From Thermoleophilia bacterium (GTDB lineage: Bacteria > Actinomycetota > Thermoleophilia > RBG-16-64-13): DNA of 64,000 nucleotides. The stretch's first letter is position 1; each line of letters starts with the position of its first letter. This document shows positions 53,330 through 61,736 of the stretch, in pieces. The notes beneath the pieces were generated by a model that saw only the letters and a list, made by a program, of their open reading frames with translations, had not been told where the DNA came from and searched no databases. The stretch lies in NCBI GenBank assembly GCA_027493445.1, contig JAOSKU010000001.1, forward strand, positions 3,983,845-4,047,844. Direction: 5' to 3'. A program made the position numbers and the translations under genes.

Positions 53330-54793
53330 GTGACGGAATCGAGTCAGGAAAAGATCGCCTCGGGTGAGATCGACCTCATCGAAACCGACATCGTTGTGGT
53401 CGGCGCCGGAGGCGGCGGGTTGGCGGCCGGGCTGGTGGCGGCCCAAGGAGGGGCCGACGTGATCATCGTCGAGCAGCTGGCCGCGCCTGGCGGCCTCTCT
53501 CTGTTCGCGGAGGGCATGTTCGCGGTCGAGAGCTCGCTCCAGCGGAAGGCCTACGTGGGCCTGACTCGGGACCAAGCGTTCAGGCATCACATGGAGGCTA
53601 CTCAGTGGGTGGCCGATCCCCGACTGGTGCGGGCTTTTTTCGACCGCTCCGGGGAAACCATCGAGTGGCTGCAGCGGCAGGGGGTCGAGTACGATGAAGC
53701 TGCCGCCATGTGGCCTGACGGTCCCCGCACGTGGCACCTGATCAAGGGGGGCGGTCGTGGCCTGGTCAAGGCCCTGGCGAAGCAGGCGCAGAAGGCCGGC
53801 GCCCGCATTCTGCTGAAGACAGCGATGCAGGAGATCCTACGCACGTCCGGAGGCCGCGCCGCAGGGATCATCGCCCGCACCCGCACGGGTAAGGATGTGG
53901 AGATCCGAGCGAAAGCCGTGATCATTGCCGGGGGCGGGTATGGTAGCAATGCGGCGGCTCTGGAGCAGCATGCCGGCGTCATCCCCGGAACGCCCCCGCT
54001 TGTCGACATGGGTCAGACCGGCCAGCCGATTTGGGCCGCTTGGGCTGCCGGTGCGGCCGAGGCGGGCACCGGCGCACTCATGTGCCTCTTGTCAGTGGTG
54101 GGGGAGAAGCCGGACTCCCATCTCAACGCCGCCGCCGTTCAGCCCGGGCTGTGGGTCAACCGGGACGGTGAGCGCTTCTGCGACGAGGCCGTCTACTTCG
54201 AGTTCACGCTGGCCGCAAACGCGCTCAATCGCCAGCCCGGAGCCATGATGTACAGCCTGTTCGACGAAGCCGGGAAGGAGCGCCTCATCGCCGGTGGGGT
54301 GGAGGCGCCCCTCGGCATCTACGTCCCGGCTGCGACCAAGCTGGAGCGCCTAGAGGCAGACTTGAAGCGGGGAATCGAACGCGGGCTGGCCTTCAGCGGT
54401 GATACCCCGGAGGCGCTCGCCGATGCCTTGCACATCGACCCCGTCGCCCTGGCGAAGACCGTTGACGACTACAACGCGAACTGCGACCGCAACCGCGATG
54501 GTGCCTTCGCGAAAGATCAGTCCTATCTGCGCCCGCTGCGTCGCGGCCCCTTCTACGCCATCGAGACCCGGGTCCACGTCTTCACGAGCGTAGGTGGGAT
54601 CAAGATCAACCACCGCACTGAGGTGGTCGGCGCCGAGGGTAGGGTGATTCCCGGCCTCTACGCTGTGGGCAATTGCGCCGGCGGGTTGTACGCGGGCAAC
54701 TACGAGCTGACCCATCCGGGCGTTGCGCTGGCGTTCGCGGTCAACTCCGGAAGGATGGCTGCCGAGGGAGCCCTAGGGCTCATCGAGGAATAG
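53330..54793 (+). CDS. FAD-dependent fumarate-reductase/3-ketosteroid-dehydrogenase-like protein, second copy
   Basis: 487 residues, GTG start. Rossmann loop DIVVVGAGGGGLAAGLVAAQGGADVIIVEQLAAPGG; LFAEGMFAVESSLQRKAYVGLTRDQAFRHHMEATQWVADPRLVRAFFDRSGETIEWLQRQGVEY; QPGLWVNRDGERFCDEA; C-terminal INHRTEVVGAEGRVIPGLYAVGNCAGGLYAGNYELTHPGVALAFAVNSGRMAAEGAL. Clearly paralogous to the flavoprotein domain at 38614, with the same overall plan but no SDR attached. It probably reduces or introduces a C=C bond next to a carbonyl. FMN-covalent Ser/Thr motifs and haem sites of true fumarate reductases are not seen. Confidence 0.88.
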   Translation: MTESSQEKIASGEIDLIETDIVVVGAGGGGLAAGLVAAQGGADVIIVEQLAAPGGLSLFAEGMFAVESSLQRKAYVGLTRDQAFRHHMEATQWVADPRLVRAFFDRSGETIEWLQRQGVEYDEAAAMWPDGPRTWHLIKGGGRGLVKALAKQAQKAGARILLKTAMQEILRTSGGRAAGIIARTRTGKDVEIRAKAVIIAGGGYGSNAAALEQHAGVIPGTPPLVDMGQTGQPIWAAWAAGAAEAGTGALMCLLSVVGEKPDSHLNAAAVQPGLWVNRDGERFCDEAVYFEFTLAANALNRQPGAMMYSLFDEAGKERLIAGGVEAPLGIYVPAATKLERLEADLKRGIERGLAFSGDTPEALADALHIDPVALAKTVDDYNANCDRNRDGAFAKDQSYLRPLRRGPFYAIETRVHVFTSVGGIKINHRTEVVGAEGRVIPGLYAVGNCAGGLYAGNYELTHPGVALAFAVNSGRMAAEGALGLIEE

Positions 54794-54835
54794 CCATCTG
54801 TTCGCGGGATCCCGCAGACGGGCCCTGGAGGGTAC

Positions 54836-55543
54836 ATGATGGTAGATCATGGTCATTACGACGCGCTACTCGCACTGGCGAAGAAGAGAAGAAGCATCCG
54901 GCATTTCCGGCCGGACCCTGTCCCAGATGAGTACATCGAGAGGATTATCGAGGTCGCTCGTTGGGCTCCATCCGGATTCCACAGCCAGCCGTGGGAGTTC
55001 GTGGTGATCAGGGACCAGACCCTCAAGAACGAGATCGTCCAAGCGAGCAATCGGAGGCGACCGGAGACGGGCGCAAGCCGCGAAGCGGAATCCCACGCAG
55101 TTTTGCCGCGGTCCGACTTCGCTGTAGCACCGGTCTTCATCTTGCTGGCGGGCGATTGGCGTGCGCGCCATCGGTTTCCCGCCCATATCACTCAGGCTGA
55201 TGAGACGGCGGAGGCCGATGTCTTCAACTCTAGCCTGGCCAGTGCTTTCCTGCTGCTGCATTTGGCCGCGGCCTCGCTCGGTCTAGCCTCGCAGTGGTGC
55301 ACGCGGGTGGTTCGGGGCAGCTCTGGCGAGTCCGTCCGGCGAATCATGGGATTGCCGGAACACATCCGAATGTATGACTTGATGGCCGTCGGGTACGCCG
55401 CGAAGCCCCCAATCGAGAAACCTCTTCGCGACCTCGCCGGCCTAGTCCATTACGAAGCCCCGCAAGAGGGTGAGTTTCGGACCCCCGAGCAGATCGGAGC
55501 CGATTCTCAGAAGTTCAGGGCATGGTGCATTCGAGCGCACTGA
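54836..55543 (+). CDS. Nitroreductase family flavoprotein
   Basis: 235 residues. GGAGGG precedes the ATG. Nitroreductase pattern: RRSIRHFRPDPVPDEYIERIIEVARWAPSGFHSQPWEFVVIRDQTLK (FMN phosphate-binding Arg-Arg/Ser and PSxxNxQPW-like segment, here PSGFHSQPW), later HLAAASLGLASQWCT and LMAVGYAAKPP. Members use FMN with NAD(P)H to reduce nitro groups, enones or quinones, or to dehalogenate. Last gene of the catabolic cluster; 150 bases later the orientation changes. Confidence 0.85.
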   Translation: MMVDHGHYDALLALAKKRRSIRHFRPDPVPDEYIERIIEVARWAPSGFHSQPWEFVVIRDQTLKNEIVQASNRRRPETGASREAESHAVLPRSDFAVAPVFILLAGDWRARHRFPAHITQADETAEADVFNSSLASAFLLLHLAAASLGLASQWCTRVVRGSSGESVRRIMGLPEHIRMYDLMAVGYAAKPPIEKPLRDLAGLVHYEAPQEGEFRTPEQIGADSQKFRAWCIRAH

Positions 55544-55697
55544 AGACTCGAAATGGACCGCTCCTCGCGGCATGTCTTGTCGGGCATCAACAAAGGTCGC
55601 GCAGCGCGCGGTAGATGCGGCCGACGCCGCCGTGGTCGACCGCCCGAGCTACTTGCAGCTCGAAGCGCCCCATGCGGCCGGAATCACTCGTGGCCGA

Positions 55698-55970
55698 TCA
55701 GTTCTTCAGAAAGCGGGCGCGCGTCTCAGACTCCGAAAGGCCTCGACCGGCGTCGATATCCGCCTCCGCGGCTCGTATGTCATCGAGCACGCCGGGCTGC
55801 GTCAGAAGGTCCAGAGTCTCCTCTAGGGCTTCCAAGTCGTCCGGGCTTATGATGACGGCTGCGGGTCGTCCCCGCCGGGTGATGAGCACGCGCTCGTGCT
55901 CCGAAACCACGCGTTCGACGAGCTCGGAGAGTCGGGCCTTCACATCGGCAAGCGGCAGAGTCTCTGACAT
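55698..55970 (-). CDS. Phd/YefM-type antitoxin, no intact toxin beside it
   Basis: About 90 residues beginning MSETLPLADVKARLSELVERVVSEHERVLITRRGRPAAVIISPDDLEALEETLDLL, the DNA-binding half of Phd/YefM antitoxins, and ending with the flexible toxin-binding tail. A second in-frame ATG two codons earlier is also possible. Behind it, on the same strand, only short broken frames are found (for example MGRFELQVARAVDHGGVGRIYRALRDLC), so the RelE/Doc partner seems lost or severely reduced. Confidence 0.75.
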   Translation of the reverse strand: MSETLPLADVKARLSELVERVVSEHERVLITRRGRPAAVIISPDDLEALEETLDLLTQPGVLDDIRAAEADIDAGRGLSESETRARFLKN

Positions 55971-56185
55971 GACCATGATTATAGTCAGAAGGGAGCACTG
56001 CGGCGAGCGACCTCGAATCGCTTTGGCGCCGGCATGTTCACGGAATGTACACGCCGCGGCTGCATTACAACACCATGACCTGATCATGCTTCGGCGAGGG
56101 TCGACGATAGCCCGTCAGCCGCGGTCTGCGCCCGAAGACCCATCCGCTTTGTTGATCGCGCCGTATCAGCTATCGTGGACGCACG

Positions 56186-57932
56186 ATGCACCCGCTCGAG
56201 ACCTACCTCAGCGCCCTCTACGACGCCCGCCTGGGCGGTGGCGTGGCCGAGACCTCCGGCTATGCCGCCCTGGCCAACCTGCTGAATGAGGTCGGCGGCG
56301 GGCTCAAGCCCAAAACACGCTGCATTCTTCACCCCCATAAACAAGGGGCGGGCATCCCGGATGGCGGTCTCTACACCCTCGATCAGCTCGAACGCAAGGG
56401 GGCGAAAGCCGGCGGGGCGGTGGGCCGCGGGGCGGTGGGAGAGCCCAAGCCGAATCAGGTGCCGGCGCGAGGCGTGATCGAAGTGAAGTCCACGGGGGAG
56501 GAGGTCGCCACGGTGGCGGCGGGCGACCAGGTGCTGCGCTACCTCGAGCGCTATCGCCGGGTGCTGGTGACCAACTACCGGGACTTCGTGCTGGTGGGCT
56601 ACGACGCCGCCGGGCGGCCGGCGCAGCTGGAGACCTACAGTCTGGCGGCGAACGAGGCTGAGTTCTGGGCCCAGGCGCTGCATCCGCGCACCATGGCGCG
56701 CGTCCACGGCGACCCCCCTGACCGAGTACCTCAAGCGGGTCATGCTGAGCGCCGCGCCCCTGGCGGCGCCCGAGGACGTGGCCTGGTTCCTGGCCTCCTA
56801 CGCTCGGGACGCCAAGGCCCGCATCGAGGAGTCCGACCTGCCCGCCCTCACGGTGGTGCGCGAGGCGCTGGAGGAGGCCCTGGGCATCCGCTTCGAGGGC
56901 GAGAAAGGTGAGCATTTCTTCCGCTCCACCCTGGTGCAGACCCTCTTCTACGGCATCTTCTCGGCCTGGGTGCTGTGGAGCCAGGACCACTCCCCCGACG
57001 ACCGCGCCGCCCGCTTCGACTGGAAGGGCTCCGCCTGGTCGCTGCAGGTGCCGGTGATCCGGGCCCTCTTCGAGCAGGTGGCCACCCCGGGCAAGCTCGA
57101 ACCGCTGCGGTTGGTGGAGGTGCTCGATTGGGCCGCCGCCGCCCTCAACCGGGTGGACCGGGCCGCCTTCTTTTCCCGCTTCGAGGAGACCCACGCCGTC
57201 CAGTACTTCTACGAGCCCTTCTTGGAAGCCTTCGACCCCGAGCTGCGCAAGGAGCTGGGCGTCTGGTATACGCCGCCCGAGGTGGTGCAGTACATGGTGG
57301 CCCGCGTGGACACCGTGCTGCGCGAGGAGCTCGACATCGCCGACGGCCTGGCCGACCCACGGGTGTACGTGCTCGACCCCTGCTGCGGCACCGGCACCTA
57401 CCTCTTGGAGGTGCTGGAGCGCATCGCCCTCACTTTGGATGAGAGGGGCGGCGACGCCCTCAACACCGACGACCTCAAGCGGGCCGCCATGACCCGCGTC
57501 TTCGGCTTCGAGATCATGCCCGCCCCCTTCGTCATCGCCCACCTGCAGCTGGGTCTCTTCCTGCAGCACGCGGGGGCGCCCTTCTCGGAGACGGCCGGCG
57601 AACGGGCCGCCGTCTACCTCACCAACGCCCTCACCGGCTGGGAGAAGCCCCACGACCACGCCCACCGCCTGCCCTTCCCCGAGCTAGAAGACGAGCGCGA
57701 CGCCGCCGAGAAGGTCAAGCGCGACCTGCCCATTGTGGTGATCCTGGGGAACCCGCCCTATAACGGCTACGCAGGCATGGCCGTGGCCGAGGAACGCGGA
57801 CTCTCCGATGCCTACCGCACGACCACCCGCGCGCCGGCGCCCCAGGGCCAGGGCTTGAACGACCTCTACGTGCGTTTCTTCCGTATGGCCGAGCGGCGGA
57901 TCGTGGAAGCCGCCCAACACTCGGCGGAGTAG
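56186..57932 (+). CDS. Type ISP-like adenine methylase, truncated at the C-terminus, one-base break at 56722-56727
   Basis: Start MHPLETYLSALYDARLGGGVAETSGYAALANLLNEVGGGLKPKTRCI followed by a nuclease-like region (PDGGLYTLDQL...ARGVIEVKSTGEE, with D...E-x-K). After ARVHGDP the frame shifts (C6 to C5) to LTEYLKRVMLSAAPLAAPEDVAWFLASYARDAK. Methylase motifs: VWYTPPEVVQYMV, VLDPCCGTGTYLLEVLERI (AdoMet loop) and VVILGNPPYNGYAG (NPPY for N6-adenine). The protein ends about 40 residues after the LNDLYVRFFRMAERRIVE block, where family members go on for several hundred residues including target recognition, so it is probably inactive as a sequence-specific enzyme. Confidence 0.8.
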
Positions 57933-58375
57933 TGGAAGAGGACCTTCTTGCGGATATCGAGGCACAGCGGAACCTGATGATCGCCGTCGCCACGGACGGT
58001 CCTCGAATCAAGGCCGTCAATGCGGAGTACGTCGAGCGTCGAGCAAGGATGCAGCAGACGCTGGCGGCACTAGGCCTCAAGGACCCCAATCCCCACTCGG
58101 ACCTCTGGTCTTGGCATGGCAAGTGGTCGAGTGGCGACTTGCCCACGTACCGTTCGCGGAGGCAGTACGTCACGGAACTCTACGAAGCACTCGTGACCCG
58201 CATCGAAGCCGGACCAGGCCTGGGTTCGGGACGCATTGAAGAGCCCACAGGCTGGTCGCGGGTGGACAGGGCGCTGGGCGAGATGCGAGAGAGGCTCCAA
58301 CAAGCCGCGAACGAAATCCGCTTGATTTTTCCTTCCCAACTCTTTATTTTAGGATGTGGCGTTAAGATAAAATAA
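57932..58375 (+). CDS. Hypothetical protein, 147 residues
   Basis: GTG start overlapping the methylase stop by one base. Helical, charged sequence (EEDLLADIEAQRNLMIAVATDGPRIKAVNAEYVERRARMQQTLAALGL) followed by SDLWSWHGKWSSGDLPTYRSRRQYVTELYEALVTRIE, possibly a small HEPN- or abortive-infection-like helical bundle, but no motif is firm. The last 18 residues come from an AT-rich segment that also carries the inverted repeats before the Fic gene, so the natural end may have been replaced. Confidence 0.5.
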   Translation: MEEDLLADIEAQRNLMIAVATDGPRIKAVNAEYVERRARMQQTLAALGLKDPNPHSDLWSWHGKWSSGDLPTYRSRRQYVTELYEALVTRIEAGPGLGSGRIEEPTGWSRVDRALGEMRERLQQAANEIRLIFPSQLFILGCGVKIK

Positions 58376-58392
58376 AGGCGAATCCTATTTTA
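58342..58392. promoter_or_regulatory. Three TATTTTA operator-like half-sites before the Fic gene
   Basis: CTTTATTTTA (58342-58351) and TAAAATAAAG (58368-58377) form a perfect 10-base inverted repeat; a third half-site TATTTTA follows at 58386-58392. The AT-rich block stands out from the GC-rich surroundings and lies directly before the Fic ATG (58410), so it likely serves as promoter/operator. Confidence 0.55.
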
Positions 58393-58409
58393 GGTTCGAG
58401 GCAGACAGG

Positions 58410-59579
58410 ATGAAGCGAGAACTCCAAGGCAGATACGTGACCATATCGACGGTGGGTGAGACGGCCCAGGCCTTCGTGCCCGCGCCACTGCCGCCGCGTC
58501 CGCCCGTCGACTGGACCCCGGAGCTGCGCACCAAGTTCGACCAGGCGCTGCTGGCGCTCGGGCGGTTGGACAGCGTCTCGACCCTGCTGCCGGACACATC
58601 GCTGTTCCTCTACATGTACGTTCGCAAGGAAGCGGTGCTCTCCTCCATGATTGAGGGGACCCAGTCGTCGCTGTCCGACCTGCTGCTGTTCGAGCTGGAC
58701 CAGGAGCCGGGCGTGCCACTCGATGACGTGCGGGAGGTCAGCAACTATGTCGCGGCTCTCGATCACGGCCTGCGTCTGCTAGAGGAAGGGCTACCGCTGT
58801 CGCTGCGCCTGTTCCGTGAGATTCACGGCGTGCTGCTGACCAAGGGCCGGGGCAGCAATCAGACCCCGGGCGAGTTCCGGCGCAGCCAGAACTGGATCGG
58901 TGGCACCCGACCTGGCAACGCTGCCTTCGTTCCGCCTCCGGCCGAAGAGGTGCTGGAGTGTATGAGCAAGCTTGAGCTATTCTTGCACGACCAGCCGGAG
59001 CCGACCCCGGTGCTGCTCAAGGCGGCGCTTGCCCATGTGCAGTTCGAGACGATCCACCCGTTCCTCGACGGTAACGGCCGACTGGGGCGTCTGCTGATCA
59101 CGTTGCTGCTGTGCGAACAAAAGGTGTTGCGGGAGCCGATGCTCTACCTCAGCCTCTATTTCAAGACGCACCGCCAGTATTACTACGAGCTGCTCAACAA
59201 CGTGCGCCTGACCGGCGACTGGGAAGCCTGGCTCGACTTCTTCGCCGAGGCGGTCCTCGTCACAGCCACCCAGGCAGTGGAAACGGCGCAGCAGCTTCTC
59301 GACCTCTCGAACCAGGATCGCGATAAGATCACCGGCCTCGGCCGGGCGGCGGCATCCACTCTGCAGGTCCACCGGGCGCTCATGGAGCATCCCATCACCA
59401 CCTCGGGCTCGCTGGTGGAGAAGACCGGCATCACCCCGGCGACCGTCAACAAGGCGCTCGGCCACCTGGAACAGCTCGGCATCGTGAAGGAGCTGACCGC
59501 CCAGAAGCGCAACCGCCTGTTCAGCTACGCGGGTCATATCGAGATCATGAATCGCGGCACGGAACTGCCGGGCAGGTAG
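58410..59579 (+). CDS. Fic domain protein with C-terminal winged-helix domain
   Basis: 389 residues. N-terminal inhibitory helix with EAVLSSMIEGTQSS, the S-x-x-x-E-G motif of class II Fic proteins that self-inhibit. Core: HVQFETIHPFLDGNGRLGRLLITLLL, the complete HPFxxGNGRxxR motif for AMP transfer, with the beta-hairpin region NWIGGTRPGNAAFVPPPAEEV that binds targets. The last 90 residues contain HPITTSGSLVEKTGITPATVNKALGHLEQLGIVKELT, a winged helix, often used for autoregulation; the TATTTTA sites upstream are candidate targets. It AMPylates a protein target, with a toxin-like or regulatory role. Confidence 0.92.
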   Translation: MKRELQGRYVTISTVGETAQAFVPAPLPPRPPVDWTPELRTKFDQALLALGRLDSVSTLLPDTSLFLYMYVRKEAVLSSMIEGTQSSLSDLLLFELDQEPGVPLDDVREVSNYVAALDHGLRLLEEGLPLSLRLFREIHGVLLTKGRGSNQTPGEFRRSQNWIGGTRPGNAAFVPPPAEEVLECMSKLELFLHDQPEPTPVLLKAALAHVQFETIHPFLDGNGRLGRLLITLLLCEQKVLREPMLYLSLYFKTHRQYYYELLNNVRLTGDWEAWLDFFAEAVLVTATQAVETAQQLLDLSNQDRDKITGLGRAAASTLQVHRALMEHPITTSGSLVEKTGITPATVNKALGHLEQLGIVKELTAQKRNRLFSYAGHIEIMNRGTELPGR

Positions 59580-60094
59580 GTCAGTTCGATTTTCGCTGCG
59601 AACCCAGCATCCTCGTCCGGAGCTTGGAAATCGGGGGCGAAAGGTTGCTTCCCCGGTGGGAACTTGGGGCTCGACCTGACTTCCTATGTGAAGCCCTTTG
59701 TTTCAATATGTTACGGCGTAGATTGAGGCTGGAGACTGGTTTGCGGTCGTGAGCTGTTTGCTCCACCAATGCTACACAAAAGCCACGCAAATGGCGGGGG
59801 TTTTGTGTAGCCGGCGGTCAGTAGGTTGACACCCCAGTTGCAGAAGAGGTAACCGCTCACCCGGTCTGTGGAGAACTCGGTCGCCTGACTCCATCCAAAG
59901 TCTCATTTCCGGACGACGGTAACGTGCGCCACAATCGCGTCGCTGGCTGTGTGCGCGAGAGGTCTCGGACCATGCCAGGGTTCAGAGAGCCGTCCGGGAT
60001 GCGGTGCTGAGAGACGGTGTCCGCATGCCGCCTCGGTTTGCAGGTCAAACGCCAGCACGTTAGGCATGATCGGCGCGTACACGTCGGTGGGGCG
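59580..60094. other. Intergenic stretch with one inverted repeat
   Basis: No gene recognised. It contains the inverted repeat at 59771-59811. Possible frames are low-complexity and antisense-like. Confidence 0.4.
59771..59811. repeat. 11-bp perfect inverted repeat
   Basis: GCTACACAAAA (59771-59781) and TTTTGTGTAGC (59801-59811), 19 bases apart. Could be an operator, a recombination site, or a terminator-like stem for the Fic gene. Confidence 0.45.
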
Positions 60095-60206
60095 ATGGTG
60101 ATCGCCCGAAGGGAGGTCTATCCCGGGCGCGAGCATCGCGACCTCAGGGCCGGTCTTCTCGAGCACCTGATGGAAGCTGGCGGAGTTGCCGGAAGACGAC
60201 CTCTGA
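60095..60206 (+). pseudogene. Degenerate hicA copy
   Basis: Reads MVIARREVYPGREHRDLRAGLLEHLM, then with one base removed KLAELPEDDL and a stop, nearly the C-terminal half of the intact HicA at 61248 (MVRLSIPVHEHRDLKAGLLKHLMKLAELSEDDL). The 5' half, including the catalytic His region, is missing. The matching DNA runs on past the stop (GACGGGCTAACAAG against GGCGGACTAACAAG), so the duplication includes flanking sequence. Confidence 0.7.
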
Positions 60207-60301
60207 GGGGGACGGGCTAACAAGCGCATCGAGCAAGCCTGCCGCGCGCGCCGCCGCTGACGCCCCGAGCATCAGCCTCGGCGAAGTCATCGGATGCCTG
60301 C

Positions 60302-60330
60302 TTGCACGGTAACCGGGATAGTAGTATAGT
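60302..60330 (+). promoter_or_regulatory. Promoter of higBA
   Basis: TTGCAC (60302-60307), 17-base spacer, TATAGT (60325-60330), about 25 bases before the toxin start. Confidence 0.65.
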
Positions 60331-60354
60331 CATCATTGTGACCAAGGGGGTTTG

Positions 60355-60648
60355 ATGATCGTCTCGTTTGGCGATCGGGCCACAGAGGATCTGTACCACA
60401 ATCGACCCACGAGCCGGGTGCGTCGCTTCCCTCGAGATATCATCGATCTGGCCTTGATCAAGCTGGACATGTTGAACGCGGCTGCAGCTGTGCTGGACCT
60501 CCGATCGCCGCCCGGCAATCGGCTCGAGGTCTTGAAGGGTGACCTGAAGGGCTTCCACTCGATCCGGGTCAACGACCAGTGGCGGCTCGCATTCCGGTGG
60601 GAGGGCAACAACGCGCACGACGTCCGGCTGATGGACTATCACAGGTAG
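60355..60648 (+). CDS. higB: HigB-type toxin (RelE superfamily)
   Basis: 97 residues beginning MIVSFGDRATEDLYHNRPTSRVRRFPRDIIDLALIKLDMLNAA and ending RLEVLKGDLKGFHSIRVNDQWRLAFRWEGNNAHDVRLMDYHR. The LKGDLKGFHSIRVNDQWRLAFRW and D-V-x-L-x-D-Y-H blocks are the usual HigB core. These ribosome-dependent RNases cut mRNA and stop growth when the antitoxin is lost. ATG follows AAGGGGG. The antitoxin gene follows 11 bases later, toxin first as is typical of higBA. Confidence 0.92.
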   Translation: MIVSFGDRATEDLYHNRPTSRVRRFPRDIIDLALIKLDMLNAAAAVLDLRSPPGNRLEVLKGDLKGFHSIRVNDQWRLAFRWEGNNAHDVRLMDYHR

Positions 60649-60659
60649 GAAGGTCGAAG

Positions 60660-60947
60660 ATGATCCCAGAGAACCGTGTTCCCACACACCCCGGTGTGAT
60701 CCTGAGGCAGGAGTTCCTTGTTCCGCTCGGGATCTCCCAGGTGGCATTCGCGGCGCATCTGGGTGTGCCGGTGCAGCGCATCAATGAGCTCGTTCGCGGC
60801 AAGCGCGGCATCACTCCGGAGACCGCGTGGCTCCTTTCCCAGGCGCTCAACACCACGCCCGAGTTCTGGATCAACCTGCAGGCTGCGTACGATCTCGCTC
60901 GGAGCCGTCCGGCCGAGCCCGTCAAGCGGCTCGCTGCCATCGGCTGA
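60660..60947 (+). CDS. higA: HigA-type antitoxin
   Basis: 95 residues. MIPENRVPTHPGVILRQEFLVPLGISQVAFAAHLGVPVQRINELVRGKRGITPETAWLLSQALNTTPEFWINLQAAYDLARSR is the XRE-type helix-turn-helix antitoxin pattern, full length. GGAAGG precedes the ATG. It neutralises HigB and, with it, represses the promoter at 60302. Confidence 0.93.
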   Translation: MIPENRVPTHPGVILRQEFLVPLGISQVAFAAHLGVPVQRINELVRGKRGITPETAWLLSQALNTTPEFWINLQAAYDLARSRPAEPVKRLAAIG

Positions 60948-61047
60948 GCGTCGCGGCTGAAGGCTGCTGCTAGGCCAACTGCGGGGCACGGCATTCCGGC
61001 CTCAGGCGGTATACTTTGCTCGCAGGTGCCAGCCCCAAGGAGTCTCG

Positions 61048-61251
61048 ATGAAGCTCAAGGTCATTGTTCACGAAGCGGAAGAAGGCGGCTTCTGGGCTGA
61101 AGTCCCCGCTATTCCGGGCTGTGCCACCCAGGGTGACACCTACGAGGAGCTCCTCGAGAACGTGCGCGAGGCCATCGAGGGCTGCCTGGCGGTTGAGGTT
61201 TCTCCCGGCCAGTCCGGCGAGCACGACCGGGTGATCGACGTCGCCATATGA
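61048..61251 (+). CDS. hicB: HicB-type antitoxin
   Basis: 67 residues: MKLKVIVHEAEEGGFWAEVPAIPGCATQGDTYEELLENVREAIEGCLAVE, the partial RNase H-like fold of HicB (EGGFWAEVPxxPGCxTQGDTxEEAxxNxxEAIxG). It is short and lacks a C-terminal DNA-binding domain, as in many actinobacterial and cyanobacterial forms. A TATACT box at 61010-61015 is a possible -10. It overlaps hicA by ATGA; antitoxin first. Confidence 0.9.
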   Translation: MKLKVIVHEAEEGGFWAEVPAIPGCATQGDTYEELLENVREAIEGCLAVEVSPGQSGEHDRVIDVAI

Positions 61252-61454
61252 AGTCGGTCTCTGGCCGCGACCTTGCGCGCGCCGTCGAGCGCAAGGGGTG
61301 GACTCTGCTCCGCGTTCACGGGAGCCATCACATCTACGGGAAGCCGGGCTGCATGGTTCGGCTCTCCATCCCAGTGCACGAGCATCGCGACCTCAAGGCT
61401 GGTCTCCTCAAGCACCTGATGAAGCTGGCGGAGCTGTCGGAAGACGACCTCTGA
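61248..61454 (+). CDS. hicA: HicA-type toxin
   Basis: 68 residues with a double-stranded-RNA-binding-like fold: MKSVSGRDLARAVERKGWTLLRVHGSHHIYGKPGCMVRLSIPVHEHRDLKAGLLKHLMKLAELSEDDL. The GSHHIY segment carries the catalytic His of these mRNA interferases. Start overlaps hicB by four bases. A degenerate second copy lies 1.2 kb upstream. Confidence 0.93.
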   Translation: MKSVSGRDLARAVERKGWTLLRVHGSHHIYGKPGCMVRLSIPVHEHRDLKAGLLKHLMKLAELSEDDL

Positions 61455-61496
61455 GGAGGGCGGACTAACAAGCTGCGGATTGAATTCACCGACGAT

Positions 61497-61561
61497 GTGC
61501 GCGAGGCGCTGGAGGAGGCCCTGGGCGTCCGCTTCGAGTGCGAGAAAGGTGAGCGTTTCTT
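61497..61561 (+). repeat. Fragment of the methylase gene (65 bp)
   Basis: Matches 56856-56920 in the type ISP-like methylase at about 62 of 65 bases, in the frame coding VREALEEALGVRFECEKGERF. Isolated remnant just behind hicA. Confidence 0.8.
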
Positions 61562-61736
61562 AGGAGGATCCGCAAGCGCTTGACCGGCGCCAGCCGGGAC
61601 TATACGGTTTGTCTACCTATGAAGGGAACAGAGAGCTTGGGCGTTCCGGCTACGGGCGGCGCTCATCCCCTTGATGGCGACGCTCCTCTTCATCCCGACA
61701 GCGGGGTTGTGACCACCAGGAGGATCCTTAAGCGCC

